The position numbers and the translations under genes were made by a program. From NCBI GenBank assembly GCA_947504035.1, contig CANNGA010000022.1:1-49591 (forward strand): DNA of 49,591 nt, read 5' to 3'. The notes below the pieces were generated by a model. It did no database searches. It had not been told where the DNA came from and saw only the letters and a list, made by a program, of their open reading frames with translations. This DNA is from an uncultured Flavobacteriaceae bacterium. Its GTDB lineage: Bacteria > Bacteroidota > Bacteroidia > Flavobacteriales > Flavobacteriaceae. Shown here one piece after another: positions 7,104 through 16,924 of this stretch. Positions within the stretch are counted from its first letter, which is position 1, and the number at the start of each line of letters is the position of its first letter.

Positions 7104-8708
7104 CTAAAATCCAGCGTAATGGATGCCAGATAATTTATGAATGTTCTCATCGAAAGTGGTGAGATCACTTTTGTTAAATTTCGTAAAGTTGTCGTAACCA
7201 CAAGATCTTGAGATCACTTTCATTAGCGCGTTGGTTGCTTCAAGGTAATTATGCAGCTGTTTTGCAGAACTGTTTATGACTAATCGTCTTCGTAAACTTT
7301 CTTTTTGAGTCGCAATACCTACAGGACAAAAGTCTGAAGCACATGCGCGCATACCAATACAACCAATGGCTTGCATTGCAGAATTTGCTATGGCAATAGC
7401 ATCTGCACCAAGCATCATGGCTTTTGCAAAATCCTCAGCGACACGTAGGCCTCCTGTTATAATTAGACTAACGTGCGAAGCGCCTTGTGCATCAAGATAT
7501 TTTCTAGCTCGGGCAAGTGCAGGAATGGTTGGTACATTAATGTTATCTCTAATGATAGAAGGCGCAGCTCCTGTACCACCTCCACGACCGTCAAGAATAA
7601 TATAGTCAACACCAACGTCGAGAGCGAATTGAATGTCTGCTTCAATATGACCTGCTGCCATTTTAAATCCAATAGGAATACCACCACTTTTTTCTCTTAC
7701 TTTATGGGCAAATGCTTTAAAATCCTCTGTGGTTTTCAGTGTTTTGAACGTTGCAGGCGATATCGCACTTTGACCTTCTTCTAGGCCTCTCACATCAGCA
7801 ATTTCTTGAGATACTTTATGTCCTGGGAGGTGCCCACCTACACCAGATTTCGCACCTTGACCAGCTTTAAAATGAAACGCTTGTACCTTATCTAGTAATT
7901 CCCATTTAAAGCCAAATCCCGCAGAAGCATATTCGAAAAAGTAATGCGGATTGCTCTCTTGTTCTTCGGGCATCATCCCGCCTTCACCAGAGGCGATTCC
8001 AGTTCCAGACATCGCCGCGCCTTTAGCAAGGGCGAGTTTTGCTTCTTTAGATAAAGCGCCAAAACTCATATCGCTTATAAATACGGGCATATCTAGAACA
8101 AGGGGTTTTTGGGCATTAGGCCCAATGACTGTCTTTGAACTTACTGGAGCATCGTCCAGTAATGGTTTCCGATGCAGTTGCGCAGGTAAGTATTGTATGT
8201 TTTCCCATTTGGGTAAGGTATTGCGGTCTACCCCCATAGAAACCGTTTCGCCGTGATGGCCTACTTTCTTAAGGCCATGCTTGGATAGGTTTTTGATATA
8301 TAAGGTATAGGGCTCTGTAGCTTCTGGCGCCGTATCTGCATAGGTCCCTAAATAGGCTTCTCTATTGAATGGCGGCGGATTTTGAGCTTCAAAGTCATGA
8401 ATCTCTTTTTGATTCACATAAAGTGTATCTCCTTCAACGCGTGCTGTAAACTTATGGAGCTTTTCCTCATTATTGTATTCACTTACTCCTGTGTCATAGC
8501 GATAGTCCCAGCCATGAAGACCACAAATAAGATTTTCGCCATCTACATAGCCATCGCCTAATAGTGCCCCCCTATGGTGGCATCTCCCGTAGAGTACAGA
8601 AATTTCGTTATCGTATTTTACAATCACTAAATCTGTTTTAGACGCAAGTGCATGTACCGGTACTCGGTCTTCTAGTGTAGAAACCGAGAGTAGTTTTATC
8701 TTTGTCAT
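7104..8708 (-). CDS. Rieske domain fused to FMN-binding glutamate synthase-like domain
   Basis: 534 residues from the ATG at 8708; the longer frame to 8777 adds 23 residues that do not fit a Rieske start. Residues 1-100 are a Rieske [2Fe-2S] domain with C43-x-H45 (CHHRG) and C62-x2-H65 (CGLHGW). Residues about 150-534 match the glutamate synthase FMN barrel: SFGALSKEAKLALAKGA, GEGGMMPEE, GQGAKSGVGGHLPG, DGRGGGTGAAP, and the [3Fe-4S] cysteines C450, C456 and C461 in CIGMRACASDFCPVG. There is no glutaminase or GltD-like domain, so it is probably not a true GOGAT. A Rieske-fed FMN oxidoreductase is likely; substrate unknown. It lies 79 bases behind a SnoaL-like gene in the same direction, probably one operon. 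Confidence 0.88.
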   Translation of the reverse strand: MTKIKLLSVSTLEDRVPVHALASKTDLVIVKYDNEISVLYGRCHHRGALLGDGYVDGENLICGLHGWDYRYDTGVSEYNNEEKLHKFTARVEGDTLYVNQKEIHDFEAQNPPPFNREAYLGTYADTAPEATEPYTLYIKNLSKHGLKKVGHHGETVSMGVDRNTLPKWENIQYLPAQLHRKPLLDDAPVSSKTVIGPNAQKPLVLDMPVFISDMSFGALSKEAKLALAKGAAMSGTGIASGEGGMMPEEQESNPHYFFEYASAGFGFKWELLDKVQAFHFKAGQGAKSGVGGHLPGHKVSQEIADVRGLEEGQSAISPATFKTLKTTEDFKAFAHKVREKSGGIPIGFKMAAGHIEADIQFALDVGVDYIILDGRGGGTGAAPSIIRDNINVPTIPALARARKYLDAQGASHVSLIITGGLRVAEDFAKAMMLGADAIAIANSAMQAIGCIGMRACASDFCPVGIATQKESLRRRLVINSSAKQLHNYLEATNALMKVISRSCGYDNFTKFNKSDLTTFDENIHKLSGIHYAGF

Positions 8709-8787
8709 AGTGTTGTTAGGTATTATTTTAGAAACAAAAGAGGCGAAAGGTCTCCCCATCGCCTCCCCAATATACAAAAAGGTTAGA

Positions 8788-9153
8788 TTACATATGGTAA
8801 TAACGCTCTCTGAAGATTTTACCGTCTTTCCACTCTGTTTTCACTACTTGTTCTGAAACAAATGTGCTTCCATCTTTCATTTTCAATGTCATTACAGCAT
8901 CGTAAAAACTAAAGTTACCTCGTACTGCGTAGTTGCCAACCTCGTAACCTATAAACTCTTCAAGTTTATTATCGATGAGGTCATTTTCAACGTCAAGCGT
9001 TAATTGTTTGCCTTCTTTTGGTGTTTCGTTACCTTCCTGGATGATAACGTCATCGTGAAAATAAGTTTCCATAGCCTCGATAAATTGTCCCGCTTTTAGA
9101 AGGCTGTGAATGTGTGTTAAATGCTTTTCAATGGTTTGTTCACTATCAGTCAT
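8788..9153 (-). CDS. SnoaL-like/NTF2-fold protein
   Basis: A 121-residue protein with the NTF2-like cone fold signature: N-terminal helices (EKHLTHIHSLLKAGQFIEAM), then ETYFHDDVIIQEGNETPKEG and a C-terminal sheet with VKTEWKDGKIFRERYYH. The E-x-Y-F-H-D-D-V start is typical of SnoaL-like proteins, which are small-molecule isomerases, hydrolases or binding domains. No signal peptide. It is the first gene of a likely two-gene operon with the Rieske-glutamate synthase-like enzyme, so it may act on or hold that enzyme's substrate (inference). Confidence 0.8.
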   Translation of the reverse strand: MTDSEQTIEKHLTHIHSLLKAGQFIEAMETYFHDDVIIQEGNETPKEGKQLTLDVENDLIDNKLEEFIGYEVGNYAVRGNFSFYDAVMTLKMKDGSTFVSEQVVKTEWKDGKIFRERYYHM

Positions 9154-9186
9154 ATTCTAGTTTTTTAATGTGTTATTTCAATAGTA

Positions 9187-9194
9187 CAAAAATA
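9187..9194 (-). promoter_or_regulatory. Candidate -7 box for the SnoaL/Rieske operon
   Basis: The minus strand reads TATTTTTG, fitting the Bacteroidota TAnnTTTG box, 34 bases before the SnoaL start codon. No clear TTTG partner is visible further upstream. The rest of the 9154-9460 gap is AT-rich and gene-free. Confidence 0.4.
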
Positions 9195-9427
9195 AAAGTT
9201 TAATAGATTTTGCGACTATCTAAAGTACCTATTTACGTGTACATTTTTCTCAATCTCATTTTAAATGCTATAAAGCTCTCATCGTGCTATTTTCCAATAC
9301 GATGTGTTTTGTAGGAGACATTACCACGGTCTTAGTATGGTGTTATCAAGTACGTATTTAAAGAAAACGAGGCGAAAAATAGTATAAAATAATTCACTAT
9401 ATTTATTTAGATTAATTAAAAATAAAC

Positions 9428-9435
9428 TAATTTTG
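9428..9435 (+). promoter_or_regulatory. Candidate -7 box for flavodoxin
   Basis: TAATTTTG matches TAnnTTTG and lies 25 bases before the flavodoxin ATG, leaving a short leader. No convincing -33 TTTG is seen. Confidence 0.5.
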
Positions 9436-9460
9436 TGTTTTAATTTTAAAATTTAAGACA

Positions 9461-9985
9461 ATGGAGAAGATTGGATTATTTTACGGGTCAGACACAGGTG
9501 TTACAGATGACATTACAAGAGATTTTATTTCCTTTTGGGAAGAAGATAATTTAGAGGTGATGGAAATAGGAGAGGCCTCTACAGATGATTTTGATAAATG
9601 TGCACGCCTCATTCTTGGGTTGTCCACGTGGTATGATGGAGATTTACAAAGTGATTGGGAAGTCTTTTTTGATGATTTTAAAACTATAGATTTTACAGGT
9701 AAAACCGTTGCTATTTATGGTTTAGGCGATCAAATAGGGTATGCCGAATATTTTGTAGATGGTATTGGCATTTTGGCTAAAGCGGTAATGGATAATGGTG
9801 GTAAAGTGGTAGGTTATTGGCCAACGGCGCACTATCGTTTTACAGATTCTGTAGCTTTAGTAGAGGACGATCCTAATTTCTTTTATGGGTTGGCCTTAGA
9901 TCATGATAATGAATCTGAATTGACAGATGAACGTCTCAAAACATGGATTGCAAATGTTAAAGCTGCATTTTACAGTGCCAATTAA
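9461..9985 (+). CDS. fldA: Long-chain flavodoxin
   Basis: 174 residues, the usual length for long-chain flavodoxins. The FMN phosphate loop is GSDTGVT (residues 9-15), preceded by the strand EKIGLFY. The middle holds LILGLSTWYDGDLQSDW, with the aromatic FMN-stacking position, followed by KTVAIYGLGDQIGYAEYFVDGIG, the second FMN loop. Flavodoxins carry single electrons, often replacing ferredoxin when iron is scarce. Alone in its transcript by the look of it: a promoter box lies just upstream and a two-way terminator at 10187. The nearby Rieske/GltS-like enzyme could be a partner, but nothing in the sequence proves this. Confidence 0.95.
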   Translation: MEKIGLFYGSDTGVTDDITRDFISFWEEDNLEVMEIGEASTDDFDKCARLILGLSTWYDGDLQSDWEVFFDDFKTIDFTGKTVAIYGLGDQIGYAEYFVDGIGILAKAVMDNGGKVVGYWPTAHYRFTDSVALVEDDPNFFYGLALDHDNESELTDERLKTWIANVKAAFYSAN

Positions 9986-10186
9986 AATGCTAAAATGAAG
10001 TTGAATTATAAACCCCAATTATGCAGTAAAAGAACGATTAGGGCTTTCATCTACTGTAAACACTAGCGCTACGCTATGTTTTTTAATTTAACCGTAAATA
10101 ATACTACGCTGAAATTAAGAAAGTAGTCGTATTTATGGCATTTGAAACCTTTATAACGATGTTTCAATGCATACTCTGGATAAAAC

Positions 10187-10216
10187 AAAGAATCCCGCCT
10201 AAAAGCGGGATTCTTT
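10187..10216. terminator. Bidirectional terminator between flavodoxin and the metalloprotease
   Basis: AAAGAATCCCGC pairs perfectly with GCGGGATTCTTT across a 6-base loop (CTAAAA). The A and T ends of the 12-bp stem provide short U runs on both strands, suiting the two convergent genes. Confidence 0.85.
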
Positions 10217-10239
10217 ACATAAGTTTTAAGCATATATGC

Positions 10240-11697
<1,458 letters not shown>

Positions 11698-11846
11698 AAT
11701 AATTTTAATCTTAAATTTAATAAAGTTGGGTGCAAGGCGTGAAGTTGTGGTATGTCTTTAACGTGATGCTAGGTTGTTTTTAAACGTTTAGCATGTTGTA
11801 TCTTGCACACAATGTTGTAGTTATAATAAGCTTTTGTTTTTTTTTG

Positions 11847-11874
11847 CAAAAGTAGAACTATTTTTTCTAACAAA
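11847..11874 (-). promoter_or_regulatory. Candidate promoter of the metalloprotease gene
   Basis: On the minus strand TTTG (11871-11874) is followed after 16 bases by TACTTTTG (11847-11854), close to the Bacteroidota TTTG-N19-TAnnTTTG pattern although the spacer is short. It lies about 150 bases before the start codon. The remainder of the 11698-12140 gap holds a small palindrome TAAACGTTTA near 11782 and no gene. Confidence 0.45.
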
Positions 11875-12108
11875 GTGTTAGATGCTTGTTTTTTGTGAGA
11901 AGTGCTATAAAATCATTTAAAAATAGTTTAGGGTGTGGGCGACTTTACGGGGCTTATTTTTATAAAATTAGTTATTTTTTAACACCATCTTATAGTATCA
12001 AACAGTCCAAACGTCTTATTAATTATAAATATTGTATATAATTATTAAAAATGTGTAATTTTTTAGACTAAAAACAGACTGTTAAAGAGTAGCTTAATCA
12101 ATAATTTG

Positions 12109-12116
12109 TAACTTTG
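12109..12116 (+). promoter_or_regulatory. Candidate -7 box for the GAF protein gene
   Basis: TAACTTTG matches TAnnTTTG and ends 24 bases before the ATG at 12141. No clear -33 element is visible. Confidence 0.5.
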
Positions 12117-12140
12117 TAACTCATCCAATCCCTCTTTATT

Positions 12141-14519
12141 ATGGATATCAATAACAATATCGAATCGCCGATGGTGTTAAAAGTAAGTTTTAACAAACTT
12201 CTAGAGCACTACGAACGTTTGGCTAAAAGTAAAGATGATTTTTTAGCAGCCAAGGCTAAACGTGTTTTAAAATCTGCCGAAGCTTACCCCATTTTACGAG
12301 AAGGTTTTAGTGATACCCGTATTTTAGAGGAGCGCACAGGTGAAATAAAGGTGATTCTTCAAGATTCTTTTGCATCTGTATTGACTAATAATGAAATTAA
12401 AACAGCATCTGTACCGTTTCATGATATGATTTTTAATGCGTCTGAACGTTTTGAAAGCATTATTAAAACAGCGGGAACGGATTTCGAGTTGAATATAAAA
12501 AATATGCCCGAAGATGATAGGTACATCATAGCGTGTACCATCATACTTAATTTCTGTTACGGGTATAACTTAAATTTTAAGCGGCCTTTCTTTTATGAAA
12601 TACCAGATGCAAATGGCATTTTAAGGTATTATAAAATTTTGTATAATGCAGATTTTTGCGAAATTATACCAACAGATAAAGCGCTTCATATTACCCAAGC
12701 CGATTATGATGAGTTGTTAGATAATTTTGATAATATCAAATTGTGGAAAGAGAAATTTCCAAAAGATAGCTATATTTTTAAAGGCTTTGTAATTTCTAAT
12801 ATTTTTGATGTTACAGACGACCAGTCTATATCTCAACTTAAATCTAATTTAATAGGGGAAGATAAACGTAACGATGAAAATTTCATCAAGAATTTTCAAA
12901 AGATATTTAGTTCTCTTTTTGGCTTTAAAGACATTAAAATTGGATTTTCTATTTTTCACAAGGATGAAAAGACGTTTGAAAGTGTTAATGGCACAGGAAT
13001 GCAGAGTTACTTATTAGATAATAATACGATATCGCCATGTTCTGAAGTGTTATGTGACTGGTCCTACCACAGGTTGCTTGAGGAACAAAAGTTTTTCTCA
13101 ATTTCTGATGTTGAGAAAGAACATGCTTTGAAAAAAGGGAAAGCACCACATGTATCGACACTTTATAGACAAGGCATACGCAGTGCTATTTTTGCACCTA
13201 TAGCTAACGACGAGGGGTTAATGGGCATCTTAGAAGTTGTGTCTGAACAGCCAAAGCTTTTAAATAGTATTAATGCGAACAAGCTTATCGATGTGATGCC
13301 TTTTATTGTCTCTGCGGTAGAAGAATCTAAAAAGGTAGAAGAGAATGTTATAGAAGCATTGATTCAACAAGAATGCACATCCATTCATTCTAGTGTGTAT
13401 TGGAAATTTGTTGATGCCGCACGTCAATTTTTGAAAGATAAGGTGCGCTTAGGAAATAAAGCCGTATTTAAAAAAATAGTCTTTGATAATATTTATCCCC
13501 TGTTTGGTCAAATAGATGTTAAAGGGTCGTCGAACGCCAGAAATCTAGCGACGCAAAAAGATTTAATGTTACAACTTACGCTTTTAAGTAAGATTGTCAA
13601 AAAGATCATTTCCGTTGAAAATTTGCCCATATACGAGCAAATTCAGTTTCAAATTCGAAGTTTTAAAAAACAATTAAAAACGGACTTTAAAGTCGATAGT
13701 GAGCATAGTGTAGGGGTGTTTTTGAAAAAAGAGATTGAGCCACTTTTGAGATTCCATCTGAATAAAAGCCTTCATGTTAAGGCCGATATTGAAAATTACT
13801 TTAATAAAATTGACACTGATCTAGGGGTGATTTATTTTTACCGTAAGAATTATGATGATACTATAATGCTTATTAATAAAAATATGGCTGCTTTATTGGA
13901 TGAGAAGCAAGTGAATGCCCAAGCCATGTATCCGCATTATTTTGAACGTTATAAAACGGATGGGGTAGAGCATAACATGTATGTTGGTGAAGCCATAACT
14001 AAGGAAGATGACTTTAATCCCGTATACCTTTACAACTTGAGATTATGGCAACTTCAGGTGATGTGTGAAATGGAAAACGAATTTTACAACAGTCAGCATT
14101 TATACCCTGTATCTTTAGAAGTTGCTTCTATGATTTTAGTATTTAATCAGCCTTTATCGATTCGTTTTAGAATGGATGAAAAGCAATTCGATGTAGATGG
14201 TACGTACAATGCCCGTTACGAAGTTGTAAAAAAGCGTGTAGATAAAGCTTTTATAAAAGGAACAGAAGAGCGTATTACGCAGAATGGAAAAATAACCATA
14301 GTGTACTCTCAGAAAGAGGATGAAGAAGAGTATTTAGGCTACATTAAATTTCTTCAAAACAAAAAGGTTTTAGATAAAGACATCGAAATATTAGAATTAG
14401 AAAATCTGCAGGGGGTAACAGGATTAAAAGCCTTGCGTGTAGATATTTTATACCATGCCAAAGCAGATGATAAAACATTCTATACTTACGATGATCTTAT
14501 GAAAGAAATTAGAGCATAA
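12141..14519 (+). CDS. Large GAF domain-containing protein
   Basis: 792 residues, no signal peptide or membrane helix, so cytoplasmic. Residues about 245-390 look like a GAF domain: FQKIFSSLFGFKDIKIGFSI, then RQGIRSAIFAPIANDEGLMG and ILEVVSE, the usual core strands. The flanks (1-240 and 400-792) are helical and charged and I recognise no catalytic motif: no histidine kinase, GGDEF, EAL or cyclase signature. GAF domains bind cyclic nucleotides or other small ligands. The gene converges on an HD-PycTM gene with only 12 bases between stop codons. A role as ligand sensor linked to that protein is an inference from position only. Confidence 0.75.
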   Translation: MDINNNIESPMVLKVSFNKLLEHYERLAKSKDDFLAAKAKRVLKSAEAYPILREGFSDTRILEERTGEIKVILQDSFASVLTNNEIKTASVPFHDMIFNASERFESIIKTAGTDFELNIKNMPEDDRYIIACTIILNFCYGYNLNFKRPFFYEIPDANGILRYYKILYNADFCEIIPTDKALHITQADYDELLDNFDNIKLWKEKFPKDSYIFKGFVISNIFDVTDDQSISQLKSNLIGEDKRNDENFIKNFQKIFSSLFGFKDIKIGFSIFHKDEKTFESVNGTGMQSYLLDNNTISPCSEVLCDWSYHRLLEEQKFFSISDVEKEHALKKGKAPHVSTLYRQGIRSAIFAPIANDEGLMGILEVVSEQPKLLNSINANKLIDVMPFIVSAVEESKKVEENVIEALIQQECTSIHSSVYWKFVDAARQFLKDKVRLGNKAVFKKIVFDNIYPLFGQIDVKGSSNARNLATQKDLMLQLTLLSKIVKKIISVENLPIYEQIQFQIRSFKKQLKTDFKVDSEHSVGVFLKKEIEPLLRFHLNKSLHVKADIENYFNKIDTDLGVIYFYRKNYDDTIMLINKNMAALLDEKQVNAQAMYPHYFERYKTDGVEHNMYVGEAITKEDDFNPVYLYNLRLWQLQVMCEMENEFYNSQHLYPVSLEVASMILVFNQPLSIRFRMDEKQFDVDGTYNARYEVVKKRVDKAFIKGTEERITQNGKITIVYSQKEDEEEYLGYIKFLQNKKVLDKDIEILELENLQGVTGLKALRVDILYHAKADDKTFYTYDDLMKEIRA

Positions 14520-14531
14520 GGGCAAGCAGGA

Positions 14532-15785
14532 TTAAAAGGCCTTTTTTGGGGCTATGTATGCTGTTGGTACAGCCGTTTGCTCTGGTAATACATCTTTAAG
14601 TTCAGCATCATTCATTTTTAAGGCAATACCAAAGGAAGATACCGAAATGATCATACCAATCATAAAAGTGGTGTAAGTAATGCGTAAAATTCGGTATTTG
14701 CGTTCTAAAACCTTACCCAGAAAGTAAAGGTCTTTAGTTAATGAGTTGTATACATAGTCTTTATCTTTAATGAGTTCTCTAACAGCCCATTCGTATTCTT
14801 CGAGCTTCATTTGGTGGAAATTGCCAAAGAAGGTAAGGTTTACGTTTTTGTTGGCAACATCTTCTTTAGTAAATTCGCCACTTGTAATATTAGGACGTGT
14901 GGCGATGATAGATAATACCATCGAGATGACACAGGATAATGTGAAAATTGCTGTTGGATAAATTAAGTAGGCATTGTTGTCTAGCTTCGAAATTAAATTG
15001 GCCAAAACTAAAGAAATAATAATGGCATTTACAGATAACAAGATGTTGGCTTTGGTATCGGCAATGTCACTTAATTTGATATGATTTCGTAAAGCAACCC
15101 GGTAGAAGGTTTGGATGCCACGTTCGGGACTTTCATTTTTATATTGCGCCTTATATTTTGCCTTAAGTTCTTCTGTGTTGAGCTTGCTTTTCCGTTTCTT
15201 TTTTGCCTTTATAAGATTGGCTAAATTTTTCTCTTTTCGAGGTTGCCAGTTTTTAAGGGCGTAATCGGTATAAAACTCATGCTTTTTGGTTAATACCTTA
15301 ATATTTTCGTTAAGCCATTTAGAAGGAGAGTAGTTTGCAATACCTTGAATTTCTAATTCTTTTCTTAAAAACTCACTGGCTTCCATAAAATATTTTTTGC
15401 CAAAATGGGAGGCATCGGCATCTCTTATAATTTTGCCAAGTTCTGTTTTAGGCGTTTCTTTAAATTTGGTCGCCATAATACACTCACTAACGCCGGCTAT
15501 AAGGGCTTCACTGGCATTTTGAGTTTTTAAGAATTCAGTAGCAATAACAACGCTAGCTTCTTCGTGTCCTTCTTTAGTTTTTGTGTAACCTGTATCATGC
15601 AGTAATGCAGACAGTTCAAGGATTTCAGCATCCTTAGGGTCTAAATCGGTATGCGCAATAATTTCACGTACACTTTTTAAAACGCGTTGGGTATGCGTAT
15701 AATTATGGTATAAAAACGATTGATCTAATTCGTTTTTAAATAAATCAAACACATACGTTTCTGCATTCTCTATCAATTTAGACAT
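14532..15785 (-). CDS. HD phosphohydrolase fused to a PycTM (Pycsar effector-like) membrane domain
   Basis: 417 residues. Residues 1-180 are an HD domain with metal ligands His31 (YTHTQRV), His63-Asp64 (LLHDTGY), His74 and Asp122/Asp124 (IIRDADASHFG). A Lys-rich linker (190-215) leads to a membrane module starting TFYRVALRNHIKLSDIADTK, with helices at about 247-265, 274-296 and 372-391. The D-x-K-A-N-I-L-L entry to the first helix is the hallmark of the Pycsar TM effector domain (DUF5706). In Pycsar defence that domain damages the membrane when bound by cCMP or cUMP; no pyrimidine cyclase gene is adjacent here. The HD domain might destroy the activating nucleotide. The nearby genes look like housekeeping, so a non-defence role is possible. 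Confidence 0.85.
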   Translation of the reverse strand: MSKLIENAETYVFDLFKNELDQSFLYHNYTHTQRVLKSVREIIAHTDLDPKDAEILELSALLHDTGYTKTKEGHEEASVVIATEFLKTQNASEALIAGVSECIMATKFKETPKTELGKIIRDADASHFGKKYFMEASEFLRKELEIQGIANYSPSKWLNENIKVLTKKHEFYTDYALKNWQPRKEKNLANLIKAKKKRKSKLNTEELKAKYKAQYKNESPERGIQTFYRVALRNHIKLSDIADTKANILLSVNAIIISLVLANLISKLDNNAYLIYPTAIFTLSCVISMVLSIIATRPNITSGEFTKEDVANKNVNLTFFGNFHQMKLEEYEWAVRELIKDKDYVYNSLTKDLYFLGKVLERKYRILRITYTTFMIGMIISVSSFGIALKMNDAELKDVLPEQTAVPTAYIAPKKAF

Positions 15786-15810
15786 AAATATCTGGTTTTA
15801 GATGGGTTTT

Positions 15811-15818
15811 CAAAGGTA
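15811..15818 (-). promoter_or_regulatory. Candidate -7 box for the HD-PycTM gene
   Basis: The minus strand reads TACCTTTG, a TAnnTTTG match 25 bases before the start codon at 15785. A TTTG partner is not visible. The divergent msrB gene starts 115 bases away. Confidence 0.5.
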
Positions 15819-15933
15819 AAAAGTAAATGAATACACGCCTACCTACGATCTATTAAGACGTGAGGAAATTACAAAAATAACACCTATATTTATATAAAAA
15901 ATAATAGATTAATTTAAAAAAGAAAAAGAAGAG

Positions 15934-16395
15934 ATGTTAACGTGGAAAGATGTGATTCATTTTTCTGTAAATGGGAACCCAAAACCTGATCGTCGTGTTG
16001 AAAAAACTGAAGACGAATGGAAAGCCCAACTTACAGAAACAGAATATAAAATAGCAAGACTTAAAGGTACAGAACGCCCACATAGTGGTGCGCTTTGCAG
16101 CAGTTACGACCCTGGAAAATACAATTGCGTGTGCTGTAATACGCCTTTATTTGATGCAACTATTAAATTTGAATCTGGTACAGGATGGCCAAGTTTTACG
16201 CAGCCCATTGCAGAAAATGCGATTAAGTACGAAAAAGATACAGCTTATGGAATGGTACGTGTAGAGGTGATGTGTAATACCTGCGACGGACATTTGGGTC
16301 ATGTTTTTCCAGATGGGCCAGAACCTAGTGGATTGCGTTATTGCATCAACTCAGCATCTATGGTATTAGAAAAAGCGACACCCCATGACCGCTAA
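15934..16395 (+). CDS. msrB: Peptide-methionine (R)-S-oxide reductase MsrB
   Basis: 153 residues. It reduces the R form of methionine sulfoxide. Zinc is held by two CxxC pairs (CVCC and CNTC). The family core is clear: FESGTGWPSFTQPI, then DGHLGHVFPDGP, and the catalytic cysteine C137 in RYCINSASM. No signal peptide, so cytoplasmic. It is the first gene of an msrB-msrA-selO operon and overlaps msrA by 11 bases, so the two are translationally coupled and repair both sulfoxide isomers together. Confidence 0.97.
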   Translation: MLTWKDVIHFSVNGNPKPDRRVEKTEDEWKAQLTETEYKIARLKGTERPHSGALCSSYDPGKYNCVCCNTPLFDATIKFESGTGWPSFTQPIAENAIKYEKDTAYGMVRVEVMCNTCDGHLGHVFPDGPEPSGLRYCINSASMVLEKATPHDR

Positions 16396-16924
16396 AAATT
16401 TACAAATAGCAACAGTTGGAGGGGGCTGCTTTTGGTGTACAGAAGCTGTTTTTCAAGAGGTGAAAGGTGTTGAAAAAGTGGTTTCTGGCTATTCTGGAGG
16501 TCAAGTGCCAGGAAAACCTACGTACCGCGAAATTTGTTCTGGACTAACAGGACATGCCGAAGTGATACAAATTACGTTCGATGCTAATGTTGTTAGTTTC
16601 GAAACTATTTTAATCATCTTCATGACCACGCACGATCCTACAACCTTAAACCAGCAAGGCGCAGATAAAGGGACGCAATACCGTTCGGTTATTTTTTACC
16701 ATACAGAAGATCAAAAACAGATTGCAGAAGCCGTTTTGGAAGCCCTGTCTGAATATTATAAAGCGTCTATAGTAACAGAAATTACGGAGTTAGAGGTGTT
16801 TTATGATGCAGAAGACGAACACCAAAATTATTACAGAACGCATCCCACGCAAGGCTATTGCAGTTTTGTTATTACGCCGAAGCTGGCAAAATTAAGGCAA
16901 TTACACGCCGATAAATTAAAATAA
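16385..16924 (+). CDS. msrA: Peptide-methionine (S)-S-oxide reductase MsrA (first copy)
   Basis: 179 residues with the classic motif GGGCFWCTEAVF (catalytic Cys15, Cys18), GYSGG, the GLTGHAEVIQITFD segment, and THDPTTLNQQGADKGTQYRS, all family hallmarks. It reduces the S form of methionine sulfoxide in free or protein-bound methionine. It overlaps msrB at its start and ends directly before the selO start codon. A divergent second MsrA is encoded at 42192. Confidence 0.97.
   Translation: MTAKNLQIATVGGGCFWCTEAVFQEVKGVEKVVSGYSGGQVPGKPTYREICSGLTGHAEVIQITFDANVVSFETILIIFMTTHDPTTLNQQGADKGTQYRSVIFYHTEDQKQIAEAVLEALSEYYKASIVTEITELEVFYDAEDEHQNYYRTHPTQGYCSFVITPKLAKLRQLHADKLK

Noticed and set aside
7473-7784. 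103-codon plus-strand frame (and similar ones at 7366 and 7951)
   Set aside because: Antisense to the well-supported glutamate synthase-like domain; no motifs.
8709-8777. Longer N-terminus of the Rieske-glutamate synthase-like protein
   Set aside because: The Rieske domain begins at MTKIKLLSVS (8708); the extra 23 residues are not a signal peptide and fill the space expected for a leader.
14532-15785. Complete Pycsar antiphage system
   Set aside because: No pyrimidine cyclase gene is present within the surrounding kilobases; only the effector-like membrane domain is seen, fused to an HD domain.
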